Shown: one piece after another, positions 34,158 to 43,334 of the stretch
Layout: each line of letters opens with the position of its first letter
How positions within the stretch are numbered: position 1 is the stretch's first letter
DNA from: Klebsiella pneumoniae
Lineage (GTDB): Bacteria; Verrucomicrobiota; Verrucomicrobiia; Limisphaerales; SXTU01
Assembly (NCBI GenBank): GCA_943330855.2
Contig: CALQJI020000007.1
Location: forward strand, 1 to 64,000
DNA length: 64,000 nt
Direction: 5' to 3'
Translations under genes and position numbers: made by a program
Notes under the pieces: model-generated
Databases searched by the model: none
What the model was told of the DNA's origin: nothing
The model's input: only the letters and a program-made list of their open reading frames with translations

Positions 34158-35858
34158 TTACACTACGCCAGCCGCACCGGAACTTCGCCGCCGCACCGGC
34201 CCGAGCTTCACCACGTTTTCCGGGTCGAAGTCGGTGAGCTTGAGCCAGTCTTCGGTGAGGTCGTTGGCGGGGAAGAGGTCGTTCTCGTCGTGTTCGAGGC
34301 GGAGAGCGGTGAGCAGGTCGGCGCGGGTGAGTTGGGTGTCGCTGGCCTTGGTCTCGATGGCGCGGCGGATGGCCAAGCTCTTCGCGCGCTCGACCACGGC
34401 GGCGATGATGGCTCCGCTGGCGAGGTCACCACGACAAAGAAGTTCGCGGCGGCCGCTGCGGAAGTTCACTTCGGCGAACTCGTTGTCCGGCGTGCGGGCG
34501 AAATGCACCTCGGTCACGGCGCGGGCGAGGTCGGCCTTCGGCTCGGCGAGCGGGAGACTTTCGCGCAGGTAGATTTCGTAGATGGCCTGCGCGCCGGCCT
34601 TGTCGGGACGGCGGACGCGGATTTTGCGGTCAATGCGGCCGGGCCGCAGGATGGCCGGGTCAATCAGGTCCGCGCGGTTCGAGGCGAGGATGACGACGAC
34701 GTTGGTGAGCGGCTCGATGCCGTCCATCTCGGTGCAGAACATCGGCACGAGCGTGCTGAGAATGCTGTTGGACCGCCCGCCCCGGCGCGTGCCGAGGATG
34801 CTCTCGGCCTCGTCAATGAACAGGAACGCCAGCGCGCCGTCACGCGCCCGCTCGCGGCACTGGGCGAAGAGGTCGCGCACCTGCCGCTCGCTCTCGCCGA
34901 CCCACATGTTGAGAATCTCCGGGCCTTTGATGTGCAGGAAAAACTCCGGGTGATCCACGCCGGTCTGCGCCTTGATTTGCTGGCGCAAGTTGTAGGCGGT
35001 GGCCTTGCCGAGGAGCGTCTTGCCGCAGCCGGGCGGGCCGTGGAGGAGAAAGCCTTTCGGCACCGAGTGCTCGAACTTCTTGAACAGGTCGCGATGGAGG
35101 AAGGGCAACTCAATGGCGTCGCGGATGGCGCGCACGGCCTCGTCCTGACCGCCGATGGCCGACCACGGGAGTTCGCTGACGGTCTCCAACGAGCGCTCGA
35201 CGCGCTTGCCGACGCCGATGATTTCGAGCGCGACGCGCTGGTTCACATCGAGCCGCACCTCCATGCCGGACTTCATCTTCTCCTTCGCGAGCAGGGCGGA
35301 GCGTTGGATGACGAAGTTCGTGACGCCGGCTTCCTGGCCGATGCGCAGTCGGCCATCCGAGAGCAGTTCGTCCACGCGGACGATGGGGCCGTTGCGGTCG
35401 AAGCCGAGGCCCTGCACGACGGCGAAGGCTTCGTTGCACAGCACGCGCTGGCCGGCTTGCAGGCTGGCGAGCGGGATGGCCGGGTCCACGCGGCAGACGT
35501 AATCCGTGCCGCCGAGGCAGACGTGGGCTTTGTCGCGGTCCACGGGCGCGAGGAAGGTGCCGACGCGGAAGGCAGGCGAGCGGAGCTTCTCGATGATGGC
35601 GTCCATCTTTTCGAGCGCGGCACGCGCCTGGTCGGACATTTCTTCCAACGACTCGATGCGTTCGCGGAGATAGATGAGGTCGAAGACGGCGACGTCGCGC
35701 GGCGGGAGCTTGCTCGTGATGAGATCCACGAGCTGGAGGGTGGAGAGCTGTTCGAGCTGCTCGCGCGGGAGGAGGTCGGCGAGCGGGGTGGAGGCCAGCG
35801 AAGGCTCGGCGGACGCTTTGTCCTCGCGGGGCAACGGCTTTTTCTTCGGTTCGGCCAT
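34158..35858 (-). CDS. arc: Proteasome-associated AAA+ ATPase (ARC/Mpa)
   Basis: A 566-residue hexameric unfoldase. An N-terminal coiled coil around residues 60-95 (IYLRERIESLEEMSDQARAA in part) would bind the tag. OB domains follow (FRVGTFLAPVDRDKAHVCLG in part). The AAA module carries Walker A GPPGCGKTLLGKA, Walker B LAFLFIDEAES, and LRPGRIDRKI. It should recognise UBact-tagged proteins and feed them to the protease. The C-terminus is RRRSSGAAGVV; the Hb-Tyr-X (QYL) tail that docks mycobacterial Mpa to the core is absent. It is the first gene of the operon. Confidence 0.94.
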   Translation of the reverse strand: MAEPKKKPLPREDKASAEPSLASTPLADLLPREQLEQLSTLQLVDLITSKLPPRDVAVFDLIYLRERIESLEEMSDQARAALEKMDAIIEKLRSPAFRVGTFLAPVDRDKAHVCLGGTDYVCRVDPAIPLASLQAGQRVLCNEAFAVVQGLGFDRNGPIVRVDELLSDGRLRIGQEAGVTNFVIQRSALLAKEKMKSGMEVRLDVNQRVALEIIGVGKRVERSLETVSELPWSAIGGQDEAVRAIRDAIELPFLHRDLFKKFEHSVPKGFLLHGPPGCGKTLLGKATAYNLRQQIKAQTGVDHPEFFLHIKGPEILNMWVGESERQVRDLFAQCRERARDGALAFLFIDEAESILGTRRGGRSNSILSTLVPMFCTEMDGIEPLTNVVVILASNRADLIDPAILRPGRIDRKIRVRRPDKAGAQAIYEIYLRESLPLAEPKADLARAVTEVHFARTPDNEFAEVNFRSGRRELLCRGDLASGAIIAAVVERAKSLAIRRAIETKASDTQLTRADLLTALRLEHDENDLFPANDLTEDWLKLTDFDPENVVKLGPVRRRSSGAAGVV

Positions 35859-35906
35859 GCGGGGACATTACTTGCCACGAAGGGCTTTGCAAACTTTGCG
35901 GAAAAA

Positions 35907-36030
35907 CGGATTTGCCGCGAAAGGGCGCAGAGGACACCGAGAAGACATTTCCCAGTGAAAGGAATTGCTTTGCGCTCTCTGCGCTCTTTCGCGGCAAGAA
36001 ATCCGCCTCCTGACCTCGGCGGCTACGCGG
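35907..36030. repeat. Inverted repeat with TTTGCCGCGAAAG ends (family D), joined to a CGGCGGCTACG repeat
   Basis: Left arm CGGATTTGCCGCGAAAGGGC then GCAGAGGAC; right arm GCGCTCTTTCGCGGCAAGAA then ATCCG (ends 36005). A partial copy is at 39033-39066. The bases 36003-36030 (ATCCGCCTCCTGACCTCGGC, then GGCTACG) also resemble 47764-47790, so two repeat types abut here. The fabI stop codon lies within this last piece. It fills the gap between the divergent-from-operon ARC start and the fabI stop. Confidence 0.85.
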
Positions 36031-36814
36031 GCTTCGGGGCTTCAGTCATGCCCATCACTTGATAGCCGCAGTCCACGTAGAGGACCTGGCCGGTGATGGC
36101 GGCCGCGCCGTCGCTGGCGAGGAAGGTGCCGGTCGCGCCGAGTTCGTCGGGCAGGACGTTGCGCTTGAGCGGGGCGTGCTGCTCGTAGTGCTTGAGCATG
36201 GCGCTGAAGCCGGCGATGCCGCGCGCGGCGAGGGTGTTGACCGGGCCGGCGGAGATGCAGTTCACGCGAATCTTCTGCTCGCCGAGGTCGTAGGCGAGGT
36301 AGCGGGTGCTGGCTTCGAGCGCGGCCTTGGCGACGCCCATGACGTTGTAGTGCGGGATGACTTTCTCCGCGCCGTAATAGCTCATCGCCACGATGCTGCC
36401 GCCCTCGGTCATGAGCGGCGCGGCTCCGCGCGCGAGAGCGACGAGGGAGTAGGCGCTGATGTCGTGTGAGATGCGGAAGGCCTCGCGGCTGGTGTTCACG
36501 AAACGGCCTTCGAGGGCTTCCTTCGGGGCGAAGGCCACGGCGTGCAGGAGCAGGTGGAGCTTGCCGAACTTCGCGCCGACATCCGCGAACACGCGCGCGA
36601 TGTCTTCATCCTTTGACACGTCGCACGGCATGAGCAGCGTATCGGGGCCGAACGCGCTGACGAGTTCCTCGACGTTCTCTTTGAGGCGCTCGCCTTGGTA
36701 GGTGAAGGCGAGTGTGGCTCCGGCCTTCTGCCACGCTTGGGCGATGGCCCACGCGATGGAGCGCTTGTTGGCGACGCCGAAGACGATTCCGATTTTGCCT
36801 GCGAGTTGTGACAT
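36023..36814 (-). CDS. fabI: Enoyl-[acyl-carrier-protein] reductase FabI
   Basis: A 263-residue NADH-dependent short-chain dehydrogenase completing each fatty-acid elongation cycle. The start MSQLAGKIGIVFGVANKRSI is chosen at 36814; upstream residues are not conserved. Signatures are GVANKRSIAWAIAQ (nucleotide binding), LLHAVAFAPK, and the catalytic Tyr/Lys pair in MSYYGAEKVIPHYNVMGVAK (in FabI the spacing is Y-x6-K). SAGPVNTLAARGI is typical of FabI. The stop codon lies in a dispersed repeat, so the last few residues may differ from relatives. Confidence 0.96.
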   Translation of the reverse strand: MSQLAGKIGIVFGVANKRSIAWAIAQAWQKAGATLAFTYQGERLKENVEELVSAFGPDTLLMPCDVSKDEDIARVFADVGAKFGKLHLLLHAVAFAPKEALEGRFVNTSREAFRISHDISAYSLVALARGAAPLMTEGGSIVAMSYYGAEKVIPHYNVMGVAKAALEASTRYLAYDLGEQKIRVNCISAGPVNTLAARGIAGFSAMLKHYEQHAPLKRNVLPDELGATGTFLASDGAAAITGQVLYVDCGYQVMGMTEAPKPA

Positions 36815-36922
36815 AGCGCGGGCAGGATGAAGGGAGACGGGGCGAACGTTCAACGCCCAAAATGTGTGCAACTGCCTCTTGTGCCACGCCGCTCCGTTCG
36901 CCTACGCTCCGCGCCCAACACC

Positions 36923-38380
36923 ATGAGCCACGAGCCTGACCCCGAGATGCAGAGCACCGTATTTTTGCGTAAGTCCGGACCCGACGGGGAGGCGAAAAAA
37001 TATGTCCCCACCGAGACGAAGGCCGAAGCCACCACGCTGGCCGAACTGACGCCGCAACAGCGCAAGTCCGGTCTCGCGGCGTGGCTGGGCTGGCTCTTCG
37101 ACGGGCTGGACATGCACCTTTACGGGTTGGTCGCGTCCACGTTTGTTGCGTCGCTGCTCATCAACGAAGCGCTGATTCCCGCCGATGCCTCGCCCGCGCA
37201 CGAGTTGGTGAAGCAAAAATCCGGCTACATTCAGGCCGCGTTCCTCGTCGGCTGGGCGCTGGGCGGCGCGTTCTTCGGACGGCTCGGTGACATCCTCGGC
37301 CGCAGCCGATCGCTCTCGCTCACCATCCTGACTTACGCGATCTTCACCGGGCTTTCTTTCTTCGCGCAGACGTGGTGGCAGTTGCTCATCTTCCGCTTTC
37401 TCGCCGCGCTGGGCATCGGCGGCGAGTGGGCGGTCGGCTCCTCGCTGCTCTCCGAGACGTGGCCGAAGAAGTGGCGTCCGTGGATTGCCGCCGTGCTGCA
37501 AACCGGCGTGAACCTCGGCGTGCTGCTCGCGTGCCTCACCACCTTCCTCATGGCGGACCTCGATCCGAAATACGTCTTCCTCGTCGGCATTCTCCCGGCC
37601 TTTCTGGTTTTCTGGATTCGCCGCAATGTGCCGGAGCCGGAGGAATGGCGTGCGGCCAAGCAGCACTCACTCGCGAGTCAACCCGGCATCGCTGACCTCT
37701 TCCGCGGGGCCGTTCGGCGCACGACGCTGCTGACCATCATCGTCTGCGCGTGCGGGCTGACCGCGTGGTGGGCCTTCATGTTCTGGCATGCGCAACACTT
37801 GCGGAACCTCCCCGACCTCGCCGCCACGGCAAAAATCGAGTTCGCCAAGGTCGCGGCTGGCGGAGACGAGGCGAAGTGGATTGCCGCCTACAAACAGAAG
37901 ACCGTGAGCATCGCCTTCTTCGTCATCATCGTAGCGAGCATCGCCGGGAACTTCGCCGCCGCCGCACTGGCGCGCTTCTTTGGCTACCGGCGCTCCATCG
38001 CCATCTGCTACCTGGGCTTCTTCATCACGATGGGTGCGACCTTCATTCAAGACCGGGGCTGGGAGTCGCTCGTGTGGGTTTGGTTCCCGGCGGTGGGCTT
38101 CTTCTCCGGCGTCTTCGGCCTCTTCACGATGTATCTGCCGCCGCTTTTCCCGGTGTTACTCCGGACCACCGGCGCGGGCTTTTGCTACAACATCGGGCGC
38201 ATCGCCTCGGCGGCGGGCGTCATCTTCGCCGGCTCGCTCGCCAGCGGGGGTGACTTCAAGAAAACCCTGCTCTTCGCTGCGTGCCTCTTTGTCCCCGGCA
38301 TGTGCGTCGCGTTCATCCTCCCTGAACCGAAGGATATTGGTGGTGAGGCCATTCAGCCGGAACTCTCAGGCTTGAAATGA
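36923..38380 (+). CDS. Major facilitator superfamily transporter (sialate/aromatic acid:H+ symporter-like)
   Basis: A 485-residue membrane protein with about 12 hydrophobic segments after a soluble N-terminal 50 residues. It has WLFDGLDMHLYGLVAS in helix 1, the GRLGDILGRSRS loop 2-3 signature, and RFLAALGIGGEWAVGSSLLSE (in part GIGGEWAVG), characteristic of the sugar/acid symporter branch. A central insertion (DLAATAKIEFAKVAAGGDEA) interrupts helices 7 and 8. Substrate is not determinable. The stop overlaps the start of the next gene (ATGA). Confidence 0.88.
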   Translation: MSHEPDPEMQSTVFLRKSGPDGEAKKYVPTETKAEATTLAELTPQQRKSGLAAWLGWLFDGLDMHLYGLVASTFVASLLINEALIPADASPAHELVKQKSGYIQAAFLVGWALGGAFFGRLGDILGRSRSLSLTILTYAIFTGLSFFAQTWWQLLIFRFLAALGIGGEWAVGSSLLSETWPKKWRPWIAAVLQTGVNLGVLLACLTTFLMADLDPKYVFLVGILPAFLVFWIRRNVPEPEEWRAAKQHSLASQPGIADLFRGAVRRTTLLTIIVCACGLTAWWAFMFWHAQHLRNLPDLAATAKIEFAKVAAGGDEAKWIAAYKQKTVSIAFFVIIVASIAGNFAAAALARFFGYRRSIAICYLGFFITMGATFIQDRGWESLVWVWFPAVGFFSGVFGLFTMYLPPLFPVLLRTTGAGFCYNIGRIASAAGVIFAGSLASGGDFKKTLLFAACLFVPGMCVAFILPEPKDIGGEAIQPELSGLK

Positions 38381-39024
38381 GCACGCACGCGAGCCGCTTG
38401 GTGGTCTTCCTGAAAGCCCCGCGGCCCGGCTCGGTCAAGACCCGGCTCGCAGAAACGCTCGGCGCAGATGCCGCCTGCGCCGTCTATCGCCAACTCGTCG
38501 AGCGGCTCCTCGCGAATCTCGCCCCGTTGGTCGCAGTGGAACTCTGCTTCACCCCGCCGGACGCCAGTTCGGAAATCAACCCGTGGCTCCGCACCGAGTG
38601 GGCTGCCTGCCCGCAATCGGAGGGTGACCTGGGCGAACGACTTCACGCGGCCTTCACGGAGCACTTCCTCACCGAGGCAGAACGCGTCGTCATCATCGGC
38701 TCGGACTGCCCCGCGGTGACGGCGGCGGACATCGAGGACGCGTGGCTCGCGCTGGACGGTCACGACGTCGTTCTCGGCCCCGCGCTGGACGGCGGCTACT
38801 GGCTCATCGGCTTGCGCGCTCCGCAGTCGGGCCTCTTCACCGCGATGCCGTGGAGCACCGACGCCGTGTTCGGGGAAACGATGCGCCGCGCCCGCGAGAG
38901 CGGCCTGCGCGTCGCCACGCTCCGTGAGTTGTCCGACGTGGACACGGCGGCGGACTGGGAGCGGTGGTTGAAACACACGAGTCTTAACTCGAATCTGTCG
39001 CAAGCGGGCGTGGAGAAGACCTAG
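38377..39024 (+). CDS. TIGR04282/DUF2064 glycosyltransferase-like protein
   Basis: A 215-residue nucleotide-diphospho-sugar transferase-fold protein. The N-terminal VVFLKAPRPGSVKTRLAETLG resembles the nucleotide-binding loop of this family; VVIIGSDCPAVTAADIEDAW and VLGPALDGGYWLIGL are its diagnostic motifs. Relatives are annotated as arsenosugar biosynthesis glycosyltransferases when beside arsS, which is not present here, so the role is open. Translation is probably coupled to the MFS gene through a 4-base overlap. Confidence 0.88.
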   Translation: MSTHASRLVVFLKAPRPGSVKTRLAETLGADAACAVYRQLVERLLANLAPLVAVELCFTPPDASSEINPWLRTEWAACPQSEGDLGERLHAAFTEHFLTEAERVVIIGSDCPAVTAADIEDAWLALDGHDVVLGPALDGGYWLIGLRAPQSGLFTAMPWSTDAVFGETMRRARESGLRVATLRELSDVDTAADWERWLKHTSLNSNLSQAGVEKT

Positions 39025-39032
39025 CTAAGCAG

Positions 39033-39066
39033 TTTTCCTTTGCGTCCGCGGTGCCCTTTCGCGGCT
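39033..39066. repeat. Partial family D repeat
   Basis: TTTCCTTTGCGTCCGCGGTG then CCCTTTCGCGGCTAA, a half copy of the element at 35907, in the short gap before the next gene. Confidence 0.65.
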
Positions 39067-39075
39067 AATCCTCCC

Positions 39076-40101
39076 ATGCTCAACCTCGGCATCGTCGGCC
39101 TCGGCTTCATGGCCGCCACACACATCAAGGCACTGCGCGAGGTGCCCGGCGTGCGCGTCGCCGCGCTCTGCAATCCCAGCGGCCGCCACCTCGACGGTGA
39201 CTTCACCGGCATCGCCGGGAACGTGGGCGACAACGCTCCGGTGAAACTGGAGCCGGGCAGCTTCAAAGCGTTCCGTGACTATGCCGCCATGCTCGCCGAC
39301 CCGGACATCCATGCCGTGGACATCTGCGCGCCCACGCTCGCGCATCGCGACCTCGCCATCGCCGCCTTGCGCGCGGGCAAACACGTCCTGTGCGAAAAAC
39401 CCTTTGCCCGCACCGCCGCGCAGGCGCGTGAGATGGCAGCCGTCGCAGCCGAGTCGAACCTCATCCTGATGCCCGCGATGTGCCTGCGCTTTTTTCCCGA
39501 GTGGGTGTGGGTGAAGGCCGCCATCGCGGACGGGCGTTTCGGCAAGGTGCACTCCGCGCGCTTCCGCCGCGTGGCCGAGCCGCCCAGCTGGGGTCAAGCC
39601 AACTTCCTCGACGGCGCAAAGTCCGGTGGCGCGCTGCTGGACCTGCACATCCACGACACGGACTTCGTGCAATTCTGCTTCGGTCGCCCGCGCGCGGTGC
39701 GCTCGACGGGTTACACGAAAATCAGCGGCGCGATTGACCACGTCGTGACGGAGTATGAGGTCGCCAGCGGCGCGATGGTCCACGCCGAGGGCGCGTGGTG
39801 CATGACGCCCGGTTTCGGCTTCAACATGACCTACACCGTGAACTTCGAGCGCGCGACCGTGGACTACGACCTCGCGCGCGGCGCCGATGCACTCAAGGTT
39901 TGCGAGCAGGGCAGGGGAGTGCAGGTGCTCAAGCTCGGCCAGCCAGATGGCTACGTCGGCGAGTTGCGCCACTTCGTCGAGTGCATCGCGGCGGGCACGC
40001 AGCCGAGCGTGGTCACAGCGGTGGACGGAGTCAGCTCGATGGAAATTTGCGAGGCGGAGGAGCTGTCTGTGCGAAGCGGACAACGAGTCGAGCTGGCTTG
40101 A
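39076..40101 (+). CDS. Gfo/Idh/MocA family oxidoreductase
   Basis: A 341-residue NAD(P)-dependent dehydrogenase. The Rossmann motif GIVGLGFMAATHIKAL starts at residue 4. The conserved catalytic-site sequence VLCEKPFARTAAQAREM gives the Lys of the EKP motif. The C-terminal domain includes GALLDLHIHDTDFVQFCFG (in part LLDLHIHDTDF), with the conserved DxxxH pattern. Substrates are typically sugars or inositols. It lies just before a TIM-barrel isomerase, a common pairing in sugar catabolism. Confidence 0.9.
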   Translation: MLNLGIVGLGFMAATHIKALREVPGVRVAALCNPSGRHLDGDFTGIAGNVGDNAPVKLEPGSFKAFRDYAAMLADPDIHAVDICAPTLAHRDLAIAALRAGKHVLCEKPFARTAAQAREMAAVAAESNLILMPAMCLRFFPEWVWVKAAIADGRFGKVHSARFRRVAEPPSWGQANFLDGAKSGGALLDLHIHDTDFVQFCFGRPRAVRSTGYTKISGAIDHVVTEYEVASGAMVHAEGAWCMTPGFGFNMTYTVNFERATVDYDLARGADALKVCEQGRGVQVLKLGQPDGYVGELRHFVECIAAGTQPSVVTAVDGVSSMEICEAEELSVRSGQRVELA

Positions 40102-40256
40102 GTCGCCCGGAGCGCCGGCTTCCAAGCCGGTTTTAAGCTGCCGAGATGCGGATGCGTTTCTCTAGTTCGAAACGCTCCGTTGCCCCTCACGCGGTAAGTC
40201 GGCGCTCCATCTGTGCGGGCTTGCCAGTGCGCGGCGGTTCTTGTCAGCTCACTCCC

Positions 40257-41321
40257 ATGCAAGCCCAGCCTTCTCCCGATTCGTTTACACCTGCCTTCAA
40301 CCCCATTGAGCCGCCCGTTCGCGACGGCCTTACGCGGCGCGACGCGTTCCGTTCCGCCTTCGCCGCCGCCGGGGCCGCCGCCGTCGTCGGTGGCAGCGCA
40401 TCCGCCGCGCAACCCGCGGCGAAACCCGACGCCCGGCGCGCCTCGCCGAAGCGCTACGCGATGAAGAAGTCCATCAACCTCTGGGCCTTTCCCTACCCCG
40501 ACCGCATGAACCTCCGCGAGTGCCTCCAACTCGCCAAGGACGCGGGCTTCGACGCCATCGAGCTGAACTACGACCTCGACAACGACCTGTCCCCCAAAGC
40601 CACCGCGAAGGATTTCAAAGCCATCCGCCAGCTGGCCGACCAGATTGGCATCCAAATCAGCGGCCTGTGCTCGTTCCTCTTCTGGCCTTACCCGCTCACG
40701 AGCAACGACCCGGCGAAGCGCGCGCGCGGCCTCGAGCTCGCCGGCAAGATTGCCCAAGCCGCCAGCGACCTCGGCGTCGAGAACGTCCTCGTCGTCCCCG
40801 GCGCGGTCCACATCCCGTGGCGCACCGACCACGAGCCGGTGCGCAACGACATTTGCGAACAGCGCGCGAAGGAAGCCATCGCCGTCCTCGCCAAGACCGC
40901 CGCGAAACAGAAGGTCTACCTCAACATGGAGAACATCTTTTTCAACGGCTTCCTCATGACGCCGATGGAGATGAACTCGTTCGTGGACCACTTCGGCAAC
41001 GAGCGCGTGCGCATCCACTACGACACCGGCAACATCGCGATGTTCCAGCACGCGGAACATTGGGTGCCGATCATGGGCAAGCGCATCCAGAACATTCACC
41101 TCAAGGAGTTCACGAAGAAAGGCACGGACTTCTCGCTCGAAACCTTCCGCCCGCTGCTCGATGGCACGACCAACTGGCCCGCACTGTTGGAGGAACTGGA
41201 CCAGATCAACTACCGAGGCTTCCTGACCTTCGAGTATTTCCACCCCTACCCGCACTACCCCGAGGCGCTCGTCTGGCAGACCAGTGATTCGCTGGACCGG
41301 ATTTTGGGTAGGAAAAGTTGA
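40257..41321 (+). CDS. Secreted sugar phosphate isomerase/epimerase-like TIM-barrel protein
   Basis: A 354-residue AP-endonuclease-2 / xylose-isomerase-like barrel. A Tat-type region (LTRRDAFRSAFAAAGAAAVV) at about residues 25-45 suggests export. Motifs AGFDAIELNYDLDND, VYLNMENIFFNGFL, IHYDTGNIAMF, IQNIHLKEF and GFLTFEYFHPYP supply the usual Glu/Asp/His metal ligands. It resembles hydroxypyruvate isomerase and sugar epimerases; exact activity unknown. It follows the Gfo/Idh/MocA gene and may work on the same sugar. Confidence 0.85.
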   Translation: MQAQPSPDSFTPAFNPIEPPVRDGLTRRDAFRSAFAAAGAAAVVGGSASAAQPAAKPDARRASPKRYAMKKSINLWAFPYPDRMNLRECLQLAKDAGFDAIELNYDLDNDLSPKATAKDFKAIRQLADQIGIQISGLCSFLFWPYPLTSNDPAKRARGLELAGKIAQAASDLGVENVLVVPGAVHIPWRTDHEPVRNDICEQRAKEAIAVLAKTAAKQKVYLNMENIFFNGFLMTPMEMNSFVDHFGNERVRIHYDTGNIAMFQHAEHWVPIMGKRIQNIHLKEFTKKGTDFSLETFRPLLDGTTNWPALLEELDQINYRGFLTFEYFHPYPHYPEALVWQTSDSLDRILGRKS

Positions 41322-41359
41322 GAGCGCGAAACAACTTTGCCAGCATCATCCGATCACAC

Positions 41360-43324
41360 ATGAAAACCACCCGCCGCACCGCACTCAAAGTCACCGCCGC
41401 CGGCCTCGGCGCTCTCGCGCTCAAGGCCCACTCGCTCTCTGCGCAAGAGGCCGCGCAGCCGTTCGGTCAGGAATTTCCGAACCTCGAATCTCTCACCACC
41501 GGCGAGTGGTGGCAGAAGGGGGGCACACCGAAGCCCGCCGCCCCGAAGAACAACAAACCCAAAGCCGCCCCGCCATCGCCTCCGCCGCCGATGGATGTGC
41601 CGCGCGACCAAGTCATCGCCTTCGCGCTCTACACGCACCAAAACGGAGCGCTCAAACTCACCGCGCAGCTCTTTCCGCTCAAGCCCGGCGAGGCGCGGAC
41701 CGCACGGCTCGAATTCCAGCGTGCGGGCAAGTGGACGGAGGCCGCACGGGCCGAGGTGATTTACCCCGGTTGGGACACGCACTTCCGCGTCGAGAAGTGG
41801 GACAACACGAAGGACGTGCCTTACCGCGTTCGCCACGGAGAGCAGGCGATGTTCGACGGCCTCATCCGCCGCGACCCGGCGGACAAGGAGGAAATCGTCG
41901 TCGCCAACATGTCGTGCAACTCCAGCCGCACCACGGGCGAGCGACCGGAAATCATCGCGAACCTCAAGCGCCAGAATCCCGACCTGCTCTTCTTCGGCGG
42001 CGACCAGACTTATCGCCACACGGAGCACACGGCGGGCTGGATTGAGTTCGGTCTTCAGTTCCGCGATGTCATCCGCGACCGCCCGACCGTCTCCATTCCC
42101 GACGACCACGATGTCGGCCACGGCAATGTCTGGGGCGAGAGTGGCAAGCGCTCGACGACCTCCGGCGATGCCGACGGCGGCTACCGTTACCCCGTCGCCT
42201 ACGTGAACCAGGTGCATCGCCAGCAGTCCTGGAGCCTGCCCGACCCCGTGGACCCCGCGCCCGTGGATCGCGGCGTGACCGTGTGCTTCACGCGGCTGAC
42301 CGTGGGCGGCGTGAACTTCGCGGTCATCGAGGACCGCAAGTTCAAGACCGGTCCCGCCGGGAAGATTCCGCAGATGGGCCCGCGCCCCGACCACATCAAC
42401 GACCCGAAGTATGACCCGAAGACGATCGACCTCCCGGGCCTTCAACTGCTCGGCGCGCGGCAGGAGAAATTCCTCGGCGATTGGTCACAGGACTGGACTG
42501 GCGCGGAGATGAAATGCGTCCTCTCGCAAACCGCCTTCTGCGGTGCGGTCCACATGCACGGCGGGCGCAACACCCGCCTGCTCGCCGACCTCGATTGCAA
42601 CGGCTGGCCGCAAACTCCGCGCAATCGCGCGCTGGAACTCATCCGCCGCGCGTGGGCTGTCCATCTCTGCGGCGACCAGCACCTCGCCGTCGTCGTGAAG
42701 CACGGCATCCGCGAGTTTGGCGATGGCCCCTTCGGCTTCACCGGCCCCGCGCTCGTGAACACGATTTACGGCCGCTGGTGGCATCCGCTCGATGAGCAGC
42801 CCGGCCCGAATCCCGTGCCCAAGAGCCCGCTACCGTGGACCGGCGATTTCAAGGACGGCCTGGGCAACAAACTTTCCATGCTCGCCTACGCCAACCCCGA
42901 GGATGTGAGCGATGAGAAGAAACGCGCCGACGGTTACGGCATCGCGCGCTTCAACAAACGCAAGCGCACCATCACCTTCGAGTGCTGGCCGCGCTTCTGC
43001 GATGTGCGCGAAGGCGACAAAGCCCAGTTCCCCGGCTGGCCCCTCACCGTGGCGATGGATGCCAACGACGGGCGCAAAGTCGCCGGCTACCTCCCCGAAC
43101 TTGTCTTCGCCGACGGTGCAAACCCGGTGGTGCAAGTCATCGAGGACAAGACCGACGAAGTGCTCTACACCGTCCGCGCCCAGGGAGGCCGCTTCCAGCC
43201 CCGCGTCTATTCCCCCGGCAAACACACGGTGAAGCTCGGACGGAACAAACCTGGTGAGCAGACGCTGGCTGGCCTCGAACCCAAGCCAAAGGCGAGTGCC
43301 GGTCAACGCCCGGTGCGGCTCTGA
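41360..43324 (+). CDS. PhoD-like metallophosphatase with Tat signal
   Basis: A 654-residue exported phosphoesterase. Tat signal MKTTRRTALKVTAAGLGALAL. A Pro/Lys linker is at residues 60-90. The catalytic domain has VVANMSCNSS, LLFFGGDQTYRHT (metal-binding GDQ), TVSIPDDHDVGHGN (the DDHD motif), VIEDRKFKTG and VHLCGDQHLAVVV (late His site). This matches the PhoD/calcineurin-type alkaline phosphatases and phosphodiesterases. It probably works in the periplasm on phosphate esters. It follows the isomerase gene at 38 bases and may share its transcript. Confidence 0.88.
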   Translation: MKTTRRTALKVTAAGLGALALKAHSLSAQEAAQPFGQEFPNLESLTTGEWWQKGGTPKPAAPKNNKPKAAPPSPPPPMDVPRDQVIAFALYTHQNGALKLTAQLFPLKPGEARTARLEFQRAGKWTEAARAEVIYPGWDTHFRVEKWDNTKDVPYRVRHGEQAMFDGLIRRDPADKEEIVVANMSCNSSRTTGERPEIIANLKRQNPDLLFFGGDQTYRHTEHTAGWIEFGLQFRDVIRDRPTVSIPDDHDVGHGNVWGESGKRSTTSGDADGGYRYPVAYVNQVHRQQSWSLPDPVDPAPVDRGVTVCFTRLTVGGVNFAVIEDRKFKTGPAGKIPQMGPRPDHINDPKYDPKTIDLPGLQLLGARQEKFLGDWSQDWTGAEMKCVLSQTAFCGAVHMHGGRNTRLLADLDCNGWPQTPRNRALELIRRAWAVHLCGDQHLAVVVKHGIREFGDGPFGFTGPALVNTIYGRWWHPLDEQPGPNPVPKSPLPWTGDFKDGLGNKLSMLAYANPEDVSDEKKRADGYGIARFNKRKRTITFECWPRFCDVREGDKAQFPGWPLTVAMDANDGRKVAGYLPELVFADGANPVVQVIEDKTDEVLYTVRAQGGRFQPRVYSPGKHTVKLGRNKPGEQTLAGLEPKPKASAGQRPVRL

Positions 43325-43334
43325 CCGGGCGCAT

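Noticed and set aside
34125-36062. Open frame of about 645 codons antisense to ARC
   Set aside because: ARC has complete AAA motifs; the antisense frame is low-complexity Arg/Glu/Ala and covers a repeat.
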